From Methylotenera_A sp040387095 (lineage in GTDB: Bacteria > Pseudomonadota > Gammaproteobacteria > Burkholderiales > Methylophilaceae), in assembly GCA_040387095.1 (NCBI GenBank), contig JAZKEJ010000049.1, positions 1-8,309 of the forward strand: a DNA stretch of 8,309 nucleotides, written 5' to 3'. A model generated the notes under the pieces. That model was given only the letters and a program-made list of their open reading frames with translations, ran no database searches and was not told the origin of the DNA. Below are positions 1-6,363 of the stretch, piece by piece. Positions within the stretch are counted from its first letter, which is position 1. Every line of letters starts with the position of its first letter. Made by a program: the position numbers and the translations under genes.

Positions 1-858
1 GCAATTTTAGTGGTTAAGTATTATGTGCCCGATCCAGTGCTCAGCCATTTCCATTCTGATGCGCAAGCTGCGCCGGATAAAATGAAAAGCGTATTGCACG
101 ATAGGCAACTATTACGTTTAAATTTTGGCACATTTTCGTTACATGCGGCGCAAATGGCTATGTTTATTGTAGTGCCATTTGCATTAACTGAAACCAGCGG
201 CATGAATGTCAATGCGCATTGGCAAGTATATTTACCTGTATTAATCGCCTCATTCGTGTTGATGTTACCTGTAATTATTTACGGTGAAAAACGTGCAAAA
301 TTAAAATTCACTTTTATAGGCGCAGTTGCCTTAATGCTTGTCGCGCAATTGTTATTTGCCAGCACTATTCATCAATTTTGGGGTGTGGTTATTTCGTTGC
401 TGATTTACTTTACCGCTTTTAATATTTTGGAAGCGTCACTACCATCATTAATTTCAAAAATGGCACCGGCTGCTTCAAAAGGCACGGCGATGGGCGTGCA
501 CAGCACTGCGCAATCATTCGGGGTATTTCTGGGAGCAGTAGTCGGCGGTTATTTATCGCATCGCTTTGGTTATTCGGCAGTATTTATTTTTTGCGCTGCA
601 TTAATGAGCATTTGGTTAGTGTTAACTTTTGGTATGATTACGCCACCAGCTGTGCGCACAAAAATGTATCACTTACAGGATTTGAATGCACTGCAAGCAA
701 AAACGCTGGCTGAAAAAATAGCCCAAATGACGGGTGTTTATGAGGCGGTAGCCATTGCACAAGAACAACTGTTGATTGTCAAAGTGAACAATCAACAAAG
801 TAATGATAGCCAAACGTTAATAGAGCAGAATATTTTAAAATTGATAGGGAGCAGATAA
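1..858 (+). CDS. MFS transporter, YajR-like, C-terminal part (5' end outside window)
   Basis: The reading frame is open from the first base, so this is the C-terminal part of a longer gene; the GTG at 10 is only an internal codon. The first ~35 residues form a polar loop (between TM6 and TM7). They are followed by about six hydrophobic segments, including stretches around FIVVPFAL, LPVLIASFVLMLPVIIY, FIGAVALMLVAQLLFA and SFGVFLGAVVGGYLSHRFGY, which fits the second half of a 12-TM major facilitator. After the last TM comes a soluble tail of ~65 residues with a beta-alpha-beta look, resembling the small ferredoxin-like YAM domain of E. coli YajR. The substrate cannot be told from sequence; proton-coupled drug or metabolite export at the inner membrane is the family expectation. 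The stop codon overlaps the ssb start (TAATG), so the two are probably translationally coupled. Confidence 0.85.
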   Translation, partial: AILVVKYYVPDPVLSHFHSDAQAAPDKMKSVLHDRQLLRLNFGTFSLHAAQMAMFIVVPFALTETSGMNVNAHWQVYLPVLIASFVLMLPVIIYGEKRAKLKFTFIGAVALMLVAQLLFASTIHQFWGVVISLLIYFTAFNILEASLPSLISKMAPAASKGTAMGVHSTAQSFGVFLGAVVGGYLSHRFGYSAVFIFCAALMSIWLVLTFGMITPPAVRTKMYHLQDLNALQAKTLAEKIAQMTGVYEAVAIAQEQLLIVKVNNQQSNDSQTLIEQNILKLIGSR

Positions 859-1361
859 TGGCATCAGTAAACAAAGTGATTTTAGTCGGTAATTTAGGGC
901 GCGACCCAGAAGTGCGTTACATGCCGAACGGCGAAGCGGTGGCGAATTTTAGTATCGCCACCACTGAAAACTGGAAAGATAAATCCGGCGTTAAGCAAGA
1001 AAAAACCGAATGGCACAATATTGTGATGTATCGCAAACTGGCAGAAATTGCAGGCGAATATCTTAAAAAAGGCCGTCCAGTTTATGTGGAAGGCCGTTTG
1101 CAAACCCGTAAATGGGAAAAAGATGGCGTCACGCGTTACAGCACTGAGATTATTGCCGATAGCATGCAAATGTTGGGTGGCAAAGATGGCGGCAGTTCAA
1201 ACGCCAGTTATGATGGTGGCATGGATCAAGGCCAGCCAGCGGACGACTTTAATCAATCACAACCTAGACAACAAACGGCATCGCAAAAACCAGTGAATCA
1301 GCAAACGCCTACTAAAACCAGTGGTAATTTCGACGATTTTGAAGATGACATTCCGTTTTGA
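858..1361 (+). CDS. ssb: Single-stranded DNA-binding protein SSB
   Basis: Encodes a 167-residue SSB, which coats single-stranded DNA in replication, recombination and repair and recruits partner proteins by its C-terminal tip. The N-terminal OB fold (about residues 1-110) begins MASVNKVILVGNLGRDPEVR, a hallmark SSB start, and carries Trp39, Trp52 and Trp86 at the positions of the DNA-stacking tryptophans of E. coli SSB. Residues ~110-155 are a Gly/Gln/Asn-rich disordered linker, and the protein ends with the acidic tip DDFEDDIPF used for protein contacts. The size is normal for the family (E. coli 178). The start ATG shares one base with the stop codon of the upstream transporter, and a GGGAG sits just before it inside that gene. 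Placement after an MFS gene is common in betaproteobacteria (known context, recalled). Confidence 0.97.
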   Translation: MASVNKVILVGNLGRDPEVRYMPNGEAVANFSIATTENWKDKSGVKQEKTEWHNIVMYRKLAEIAGEYLKKGRPVYVEGRLQTRKWEKDGVTRYSTEIIADSMQMLGGKDGGSSNASYDGGMDQGQPADDFNQSQPRQQTASQKPVNQQTPTKTSGNFDDFEDDIPF

Positions 1362-1372
1362 TTAAGGGCAAG

Positions 1373-1422
1373 TGACTAAGTTAAAAGCTTGTCAACTAAT
1401 GTGTTAATTTTTAACTAAGTCA
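1373..1422 (+). repeat. Imperfect inverted repeat after ssb
   Basis: TGACTAAGTTAAAA at 1373-1386 pairs with TTTTAACTAAGTCA at 1409-1422 with a single mismatch, leaving a 22-nt loop. It starts 11 bases after the ssb stop codon. There is no clean run of T after the right arm, so it is not a textbook intrinsic terminator; it could be an RNA 3'-end stabiliser, a weak terminator or a protein-binding palindrome. Confidence 0.5.
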
Positions 1423-1443
1423 TTGTTTATTAAAAAATTGTAA

Positions 1444-1472
1444 TTAAATAATTCACCTATATCAGATATAAT
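1444..1472 (+). promoter_or_regulatory. Probable sigma70 promoter of fmdB-DUF502-aspS
   Basis: A perfect TATAAT -10 hexamer lies at 1467-1472. A weak -35 (TTAAAT, 1444-1449) is found 17 bases upstream within a very AT-rich stretch. The predicted transcript start is near 1479, about 30 bases before the fmdB ATG. The -10 is seen directly; the promoter function is inferred. Confidence 0.55.
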
Positions 1473-1508
1473 TCTGTTTTCAAAATTTACATTCATTAAG
1501 TAAAAATC

Positions 1509-1784
1509 ATGCCGATTTATGATTTCCAATGCACAAGTTGCGGTCATAAGCTGGAGTTGCTGCGCAAAATCAGTGATTCCAGCGTTGCCGTGTGCCCCAG
1601 TTGTAATCAAGAAACGTTTAGTAAAATGCTTTCTGCGCCTAGCTTTCAGTTAAGTGGCAGCGGCTGGTATGCCACCGATTTTAAAGATAAAACATCCAGC
1701 AAATCTGCAAAACAAACCACTAGTGAAGCAAAAGGCGAAACAGATGCGCCAGCAGCTTGCAAAACGGGTTGCGCTTGTCACTAG
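1509..1784 (+). CDS. FmdB-family zinc ribbon protein
   Basis: Encodes a 91-residue protein opening with MPIYDFQCTSCGHKLELL, the characteristic start of the FmdB/CxxC_CxxC_SSSS family. Two CxxC pairs (Cys8/Cys11 and Cys29/Cys32) form the predicted zinc ribbon, followed by the family's SGSGWYATDFK stretch at about residues 49-59. The rest is a Lys/Ser/Thr-rich low-complexity tail ending in a further Cys cluster (CKTGCACH), which may bind metal. The biochemical role is not established; the family is named for a putative regulator of formamidase genes, and most members are simply putative zinc-binding proteins. No clear Shine-Dalgarno is visible. It is the first gene of a tight cluster with a DUF502 gene (16-bp gap) and aspS, an order widespread in betaproteobacteria (recalled). 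Confidence 0.92.
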   Translation: MPIYDFQCTSCGHKLELLRKISDSSVAVCPSCNQETFSKMLSAPSFQLSGSGWYATDFKDKTSSKSAKQTTSEAKGETDAPAACKTGCACH

Positions 1785-1800
1785 TTAAGCATTTAATTAA

Positions 1801-2415
1801 ATGAAAAAATATTTTATTACTGGCCTGCTGGTATTGGTGCCGTTGTTTATTACCCTTTGGGTGGTGAGTACCTTGATTCAAACCATGGATCAGAGCCTGC
1901 AACTGTTGCCCGTTGCATGGCAGCCAAAGAGCGCATTTGGGTTTAATGTGCCAGGCTTGGGTGCGATACTCACTTTGCTGATTATTTTCGTTACAGGCTT
2001 GATTGCGACTAATATCTTTGGCCAGCAAGTGATTGCGGTGTGGGAGAATTTGCTTTCGCGCGTGCCTTTTGTCAAAAGTATTTATTCCAGCGTTAAACAA
2101 GTGTCCGATACGCTTTTTTCAGGTTCTGGCCATGCGTTTCGTAAAGCATTGTTGATTCAATATCCGCGAGAAGGCAGCTGGACGATTGCATTTTTAACAG
2201 GAATTCCAAGCGGTGATGTGAGCAATCACTTAGTCGGCGATTATGTCAGCGTTTACGTCCCAACCACGCCAAACCCGACTTCTGGTTTTTTTCTGATGCT
2301 GCCCAGATCCGATGTGATTGAGCTGGATATGAGCGTTGACGAAGCACTAAAATACATTATCAGCATGGGCACACTCACGCCAAAAGACCGCAAAACACGC
2401 GAATTACCGCTTTAA
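1801..2415 (+). CDS. DUF502 family inner-membrane protein
   Basis: Encodes a 204-residue membrane protein. Residues ~4-26 (ITGLLVLVPLFITLWVVSTL) and ~53-78 (LGAILTLLIIFVTGLIATNI) are strong transmembrane segments. The motif RVPFVKSIYSSVKQ (about 87-100) after TM2 and a downstream PTTPNPTSGFF block (154-164) are hallmarks of DUF502. The soluble C-terminal half would sit on one face of the inner membrane. Function is unknown in general. The ATG follows fmdB by 16 bp, and aspS follows by 43 bp, so co-transcription is likely. There is no visible Shine-Dalgarno, only an AT-rich leader (TTTAATTAA). Length and architecture match the family. Confidence 0.92.
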   Translation: MKKYFITGLLVLVPLFITLWVVSTLIQTMDQSLQLLPVAWQPKSAFGFNVPGLGAILTLLIIFVTGLIATNIFGQQVIAVWENLLSRVPFVKSIYSSVKQVSDTLFSGSGHAFRKALLIQYPREGSWTIAFLTGIPSGDVSNHLVGDYVSVYVPTTPNPTSGFFLMLPRSDVIELDMSVDEALKYIISMGTLTPKDRKTRELPL

Positions 2416-2458
2416 CTAATTAACCGACTCAACACTATTTTTTAACGAAATTTATTTT

Positions 2459-4249
2459 ATGACTATGCGTACACATTATTGCGGACACTTAAACCGCAGC
2501 CATATTGGCCAAACTGTTAGTTTATGCGGCTGGGCGCATCGCCGCCGCGATCATGGTGGTGTGATTTTTATTGATCTGCGCGACCGTGAAGGCATGGCGC
2601 AAATCGTGGTGAACCCTGATACGGTTGAAGCATTCAAAGTCGCCGAATCGGTGCGCAGTGAATATGTACTAAAAATCACCTGCGTAGTCCGCGCGCGTCC
2701 AGATGGCGCAGTGAACGCTAACTTATCGACTGGCGAAGTTGAGATGATTGCGACAGAAATCGATATTTTAAACGCATCGCTTACGCCGCCATTTATGTTA
2801 GATGACGAAAACCTGACCGAGACAGTCAGACTGGAACACCGTTACATTGATTTGCGCCGCCCAGCGATGCAAAAAAATATGATGTTGCGTTATCGCGTGG
2901 CTAAAACCTTGCGCGATTACTTAGATGTGAATGGATTTATCGAGGTGGAAACGCCGATGTTAACGCGTTCAACACCTGAAGGTGCGCGCGACTATTTAGT
3001 GCCGAGCCGTGTGCATGCAGGCCAATTCTTTGCGTTGCCACAATCACCGCAATTATTTAAACAATTATTAATGGTGTCAGGTTTCGATCGCTATTTCCAA
3101 ATTACCAAATGTTTCCGCGATGAGGATCTGCGTGCGGATCGTCAGCCAGAATTCACGCAAGTAGATATTGAAACCTCATTCTTGAGTGAAAACGAGATTA
3201 TGGATATTGTCGAAGAAATGATTCGACAAATGTTGAAATCGGTTCAAAATGTCGATTTACCAGCCAAATTCCCACGCATGCCGTTTAGTGAGGCGATGAA
3301 TCGTTACGGTTCAGACAAGCCTGATATGCGCGTGACTTTAGAAATAACAGAGCTTTCAGATGTGATGAAAGATGTCGATTTTAAAGTATTCGCAGGCGCA
3401 GCTAATATGGCTGGCGGACGTGTGGCTGCTTTGCGCGTACCAAATGGCGCGGCAATAGCTAGGTCAGAAATTGATGCTTACACCGAATTCGTTAAAATTT
3501 ACGGCGCAAAAGGTTTGGCTTACATCAAAATTAATGACATTACTAAATTGAATGAAGAAGGACTGCAAAGCCCAATCGTTAAAAACATTCACGCTACTGC
3601 ATTGCAAGCGATTATCGACCGCACAGGCGCACAAAATGGCGATATCGTGTTCTTTGGTGCAGATAAAACCAAAGTAGTGAATGAAGCATTAGGCGCATTA
3701 CGCTTAAAAGTCGGTCACGATAAAGGCCATGTCGATGGCCGCGCGTGGGCGCCATTGTGGGTTGTCGATTTCCCCATGTTTGAACACGATGAAGAAAATG
3801 ATCGCTGGGCTGCATTGCATCATCCGTTCACAGCACCAAAAGATGGTCACGAAGATTTGTTAACCTCTAACCCAGGCGCGGCGCTTTCAAAAGCTTACGA
3901 CATGGTACTAAATGGCTGGGAAGTCGGCGGTGGTTCAGTGCGTATCCATAAACAAGATGTGCAATCTAAAGTATTCGATGCGCTTAAAATCAGCAAAGAA
4001 GAAGCGCAAGAAAAATTCGGTTTCTTGCTAGATGCCTTGCAATACGGCGCACCTCCGCACGGTGGCTTAGCTTTTGGTTTAGATCGCTTGGTGACATTGA
4101 TGGCTGGCGCAGAATCGATTCGTGACGTGATTGCTTTCCCAAAAACGCAACGTGCACAATGCTTAATGACCAATGCGCCGAATGAAGTGGATGAGAAACA
4201 ATTGAGAGAATTGCATATTAGAGTTCGCTCACAAAATCCAGCGGCGTAA
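2459..4249 (+). CDS. aspS: Aspartyl-tRNA synthetase (probably non-discriminating Asp/Asn type)
   Basis: Encodes a class IIb aminoacyl-tRNA synthetase of 596 residues, which charges tRNA with aspartate in the cytoplasm. The N-terminal OB-fold anticodon-binding domain (about 1-110) begins RTHYCGHLN. The catalytic domain carries motif 2 (FRDEDLRADRQPEF, from residue 219) and motif 3 (GLAFGLDR, 536-543, with the ATP-binding Arg543). The central bacterial GAD insertion lies between them. His32, in RRRDHGG, occupies the position where the discriminating E. coli enzyme has Leu; His is reported for enzymes such as that of Pseudomonas aeruginosa that also charge tRNA-Asn, which then need GatCAB. Two starts are possible, 2459 and 2465 (MTMRTHYC or MRTHYC). 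Neither has a clear ribosome site, and the second matches the usual family N-terminus. It ends the fmdB cluster. Confidence 0.97.
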   Translation: MTMRTHYCGHLNRSHIGQTVSLCGWAHRRRDHGGVIFIDLRDREGMAQIVVNPDTVEAFKVAESVRSEYVLKITCVVRARPDGAVNANLSTGEVEMIATEIDILNASLTPPFMLDDENLTETVRLEHRYIDLRRPAMQKNMMLRYRVAKTLRDYLDVNGFIEVETPMLTRSTPEGARDYLVPSRVHAGQFFALPQSPQLFKQLLMVSGFDRYFQITKCFRDEDLRADRQPEFTQVDIETSFLSENEIMDIVEEMIRQMLKSVQNVDLPAKFPRMPFSEAMNRYGSDKPDMRVTLEITELSDVMKDVDFKVFAGAANMAGGRVAALRVPNGAAIARSEIDAYTEFVKIYGAKGLAYIKINDITKLNEEGLQSPIVKNIHATALQAIIDRTGAQNGDIVFFGADKTKVVNEALGALRLKVGHDKGHVDGRAWAPLWVVDFPMFEHDEENDRWAALHHPFTAPKDGHEDLLTSNPGAALSKAYDMVLNGWEVGGGSVRIHKQDVQSKVFDALKISKEEAQEKFGFLLDALQYGAPPHGGLAFGLDRLVTLMAGAESIRDVIAFPKTQRAQCLMTNAPNEVDEKQLRELHIRVRSQNPAA

Positions 4250-4347
4250 AATGCACTCACTTCGCGATAACGTTGTTACATCCGCTTGCCGTACTAATCG
4301 TACTGTCTACACGAATGTGCCTAGTTCTCGCATCGTGAATTGCATTT
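4249..4347. repeat. ~100-bp layered inverted-repeat element after aspS
   Basis: This short intergenic stretch can fold on itself in layers. AAATGCA (4249-4255) pairs with TGCATTT (4341-4347). TTCGCGAT (4261-4268) pairs with ATCGTGAA (4332-4339) with one G-T. ACATCCG (4278-4284) pairs with CGAATGT (4312-4318) with one mismatch. GTAC (4291-4294) pairs with GTAC (4300-4303) around a 5-base loop. It is more GC-rich than the gene that follows and begins at the last base of the aspS stop codon. It has no T-tract, so it is not a simple terminator. I read it as a candidate extragenic palindromic element (MITE or REP-like) or structured RNA; the family is not identified. Confidence 0.5.
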
Positions 4348-4352
4348 AGGAA

Positions 4353-4868
4353 ATGACACAAATCAGACATAAATTTAGGGATGATTGGCCTGCTCCAAAT
4401 AGCTTTTTATTGGAGCTAGGACGTATGACGAGTATTTGGGGAAGTTTAGAAACAAGTGTAGACCTAGCAATAAGTCTTCTTGCTGGTTACGACAAGCCAC
4501 TTGATGAAAGGGCCTTAATACTTTTGGCGCATTCAAATTTTCAGCAGAGAATTCACATGATTAGTTCTCTTTGTGAGTTTTTGTCGCCTGATTACCCACA
4601 TTTAGTAAACTATAGCCATGTAATAAAAAAGATTGAGGCAGCTCAAAAATCTAGAAATAAATACGCGCATAATGCTATAACTATTGATGAAGAAACTAAC
4701 GAAGTTATTACTAATTCGTACTCTTCACGTGGATCACTTAAATTAAACACCGAAGTGGTGAAAATTGAGTATATACAAGAGGCTACTGCAAAAATACATA
4801 TCGCTATGTGCTCCCTTCATACCTTAATTACACAAAAAGACATGAAGCCCGTATGGGAAAGGGTTTAA
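4353..4868 (+). CDS. Hypothetical HEPN-like protein, probably acquired
   Basis: Encodes a 171-residue soluble, mostly helical protein that I do not recognise as a named family. Residues ~16-110 look like a helical bundle and contain SRNKYAHN, with Arg101-Asn102 and His106. This R-N-x3-H spacing (R-x4-H) is the catalytic signature of HEPN domains, which are often RNases in toxin-antitoxin and defence systems, but other HEPN-like proteins are non-catalytic. Base and codon use differ from the neighbours: six of eight Arg codons are AGA/AGG and six Ile codons are ATA, and the interval 4621-4680 has only 17 G+C of 60 by hand count. The start is placed at the first ATG; an AGGA lies very close before it. 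No antitoxin or nucleotidyltransferase partner is visible next to it. It lies between aspS and a VOC gene, directly after the inverted-repeat element, which suggests insertion. Confidence 0.75.
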   Translation: MTQIRHKFRDDWPAPNSFLLELGRMTSIWGSLETSVDLAISLLAGYDKPLDERALILLAHSNFQQRIHMISSLCEFLSPDYPHLVNYSHVIKKIEAAQKSRNKYAHNAITIDEETNEVITNSYSSRGSLKLNTEVVKIEYIQEATAKIHIAMCSLHTLITQKDMKPVWERV

Positions 4869-4873
4869 TTAAA

Positions 4874-5269
4874 ATGCCAGTCACCGAAATCAATCATATT
4901 AACCTGCGCGCTAACCGCGACATGATGCATGTGTTGCGGGATTTTTATTGCGATATCGTCGGCTTAAAAGTCGGGCCGCGCACGGCGACGACTAGTTATG
5001 GTTTTTGGTTATATATTGGAGATAACGATGTGGTGCATTTGGCGGAATACAATAAGGGTGTCGGCGCGCCAGATTTGCATGTGAATGGCACTTACGATCA
5101 TGTTTCGTTTACTTGCACCGATATGCCAGCAATGGAAACGCACTTGAGCGCGCACAACATTTCTTACACCACGCGCACATTAATGAACGGCGTTAAACAG
5201 ATTAATTTTAAAGACCCTGCTGGTAATGGAATTGAATTGAATTTTGAGGAATTTCGCACAAAAAGTTAA
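4874..5269 (+). CDS. VOC-superfamily (glyoxalase/dioxygenase fold) protein
   Basis: Encodes 131 residues with the two-module beta-alpha-beta-beta-beta layout of the vicinal-oxygen-chelate fold. The first module starts TEINHINLRA (His8). A strand VVHLAE follows (His55). The second module starts YDHVSFTC (His76), and the last strand is GNGIELNF (Glu121). These are candidate divalent-metal ligands, as in glyoxalase I-like proteins. The substrate is unknown; possibilities include a lactoylglutathione lyase-type, dioxygenase-type or resistance-type reaction. A longer in-frame extension to 4808 exists, but it would overlap the upstream gene by 61 bases and lacks family resemblance, so the ATG at 4874 is preferred. 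GGAAAGGG lies ~12 bases before it. It starts 5 bp after the HEPN-like gene. Its codon use is like the rest of the window, unlike that gene. Confidence 0.88.
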   Translation: MPVTEINHINLRANRDMMHVLRDFYCDIVGLKVGPRTATTSYGFWLYIGDNDVVHLAEYNKGVGAPDLHVNGTYDHVSFTCTDMPAMETHLSAHNISYTTRTLMNGVKQINFKDPAGNGIELNFEEFRTKS

Positions 5270-5291
5270 CCATTTTTATTGGTTAACTTTT
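5261..5291 (+). terminator. Hairpin overlapping the stop codon of the VOC gene
   Basis: AAAAGTTAACCA (5261-5272) and TGGTTAACTTTT (5280-5291) form a perfect 12-bp stem around a 7-base T-rich loop. The VOC stop codon (5267-5269) lies inside the left arm. The A-rich and T-rich flanks give it an intrinsic-terminator look on both strands, although the stem is AT-rich and so weak. Confidence 0.6.
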
Positions 5292-5295
5292 ATTG

Positions 5296-5311
5296 TGTGA
5301 CTCGCATCACA
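5296..5311 (+). promoter_or_regulatory. CRP/FNR-superfamily-type operator
   Basis: TGTGA-CTCGCA-TCACA is an exact match to the consensus CRP palindrome (TGTGA-N6-TCACA). It is centred about 41 bases before the transcript start predicted from the -10 box at 5332-5337. That is the class II activator position, in which the activator overlaps a poor -35. The match is seen directly; which regulator binds is inferred. Confidence 0.6.
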
Positions 5312-5331
5312 TACAGTTTTTGCAATCAAAC

Positions 5332-5337
5332 TAAAAT
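5332..5337 (+). promoter_or_regulatory. Likely -10 box of the SoxYZ-carrier promoter
   Basis: TAAAAT at 5332-5337 is a one-mismatch -10 hexamer. At the expected distance upstream there is no recognisable -35 (ACATAC), which fits a promoter dependent on the activator site at 5296-5311. The resulting leader would be about 88 bases long. Confidence 0.4.
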
Positions 5338-5432
5338 AGCGTTAGGTAGTCTTAATTTAAAATCAACATGATGTTTAATCAACAGGCATAGTTGAAGTGT
5401 TTATTCTGCTGCGATGCAGGCTTGGAGAGAAA

Positions 5433-6233
5433 ATGAAAACAAAACGATTTTTATTGCATGCTTTAGTGGCATCCGGCTTGTTGATGGGTTTTAGCTTGAA
5501 TGCAGTAGCAGAACCTAACACGCAATTGTGGCCTGTGATGAAAGAGGCGTTTTTTGAGAAACGCCCGATGACAGAAGTCGCTTTTATGAAGATTGACGCG
5601 CCACGACGCGCCGAAAGTGGTGCGCAAGTGCCGGTGACTTACAGCATCGATAATGCTGCCGCCAATGGCGTTAAGATAACAAAACTCTATGCATTTGTAG
5701 ACGCAAACCCGATTCCGCTGACAGCGACCTATTACTTAACCGATGCGTTGGGCGACTTTCAATTAGCAACACGTATTCGTTTTGAAACCGATGCGTTTGT
5801 GCGTTTGGTGGGTGAAGATGCAAAGGGTAATTTATATTTGGCCTCACGCGAGATTCGCGCGGCGGGTGGCTGTGGCGGCACGGTAGAGAATGATGAAGCC
5901 GCGACACGCGCGGCGGCCGGTAAAATCAAAATGAAGGTGGATGAGGTGAAAATTGGCGCGGTAACGCCAGCCACATTTAATATTAAACACGTGATGCGTA
6001 CTGGTTTACAGCGTGATTTGGTTTCGCAAGGTTTTGTGCCGGCTTTTTACATTAATAAAACCGAGTTTAAATATAACGGTAAACCGCTGATGACAGTTGA
6101 TGTGGGCGTGGGAACGGCAGAAGACCCGTATTTTAAATTTAATTTTGTGCCAACTGAACCGGGAAAATTAGAAGTATTGGCGACTGATAATGAAGGCAAA
6201 AGCTTTAGTCATGAGATTGAAGTGAAAAGTTAA
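5433..6233 (+). CDS. Quinoprotein dehydrogenase-associated SoxYZ-like carrier protein
   Basis: Encodes 266 residues. A signal peptide covers 1-26 (KTKR, hydrophobic core LVASGLLMGF, AVA before Glu27), so the protein is periplasmic. Residues ~35-149 resemble SoxY and end in GGCGG (145-149), where Cys147 is the swinging-arm cysteine that carries substrate as a thiol adduct in SoxY. In SoxY this motif is the C-terminus; here the chain continues into a SoxZ-like domain (~163-266) with KHVMRTGLQRD and a matching immunoglobulin-like strand pattern, so the protein is a natural SoxY-SoxZ fusion. Such fusions form a family associated with PQQ-dependent dehydrogenases (the 'quinoprotein relay' group); the exact substrate is not settled. 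The start is set by GGAGAGA at 5424-5430 and by the signal peptide; an upstream in-frame ATG at 5397 would spoil the latter. No other sox gene is in the window, but pqqA lies nearby. Confidence 0.9.
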   Translation: MKTKRFLLHALVASGLLMGFSLNAVAEPNTQLWPVMKEAFFEKRPMTEVAFMKIDAPRRAESGAQVPVTYSIDNAAANGVKITKLYAFVDANPIPLTATYYLTDALGDFQLATRIRFETDAFVRLVGEDAKGNLYLASREIRAAGGCGGTVENDEAATRAAAGKIKMKVDEVKIGAVTPATFNIKHVMRTGLQRDLVSQGFVPAFYINKTEFKYNGKPLMTVDVGVGTAEDPYFKFNFVPTEPGKLEVLATDNEGKSFSHEIEVKS

Positions 6234-6265
6234 GTTAATGACAAGTTAATACTCAAAAATTGATT

Positions 6266-6296
6266 AAAAAAGGCTTCTTTCCAGAAGTCTTTTTTT
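6266..6296 (+). terminator. Rho-independent terminator after the SoxYZ-carrier gene
   Basis: An A-rich left arm leads into GGCTTCT (6272-6278), which pairs around a TTCC loop with AGAAGTC (6283-6289, one G-T). It is followed directly by seven T residues (6290-6296), an intrinsic terminator. It separates the carrier gene from the YjbQ gene, which therefore likely has its own promoter in 6297-6350. Confidence 0.85.
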
Positions 6297-6363
6297 ATTG
6301 CCGAATGTTGCTTGTTCACACTTTCCCAGTGCTAAAATTCAGTATTATTTGAGGAGATTGCAT

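Noticed and set aside
3612..4260. Long minus-strand open frames inside aspS
   Set aside because: They are antisense shadows of the strongly conserved aspS reading frame.
4808..4873. N-terminal extension of the VOC protein
   Set aside because: It overlaps the upstream gene by 61 bases and has no resemblance to the VOC fold; the ATG at 4874 gives a family-like start.
5341..5347. GTTAGGT resembling an integron attC R' core site
   Set aside because: No matching R'' partner or attC-like fold at the proper distance, and no cassette array or integrase is seen.
5397..5432. Upstream start for the SoxYZ-like carrier
   Set aside because: It would add 12 residues with Arg and Glu before a well-formed signal peptide; the ATG at 5433 has a good Shine-Dalgarno.
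6298..6363. N-terminal extension of the YjbQ protein
   Set aside because: It starts at the end of the preceding terminator; the ATG at 6364 has a strong GAGGAG ribosome site and the family N-terminus.
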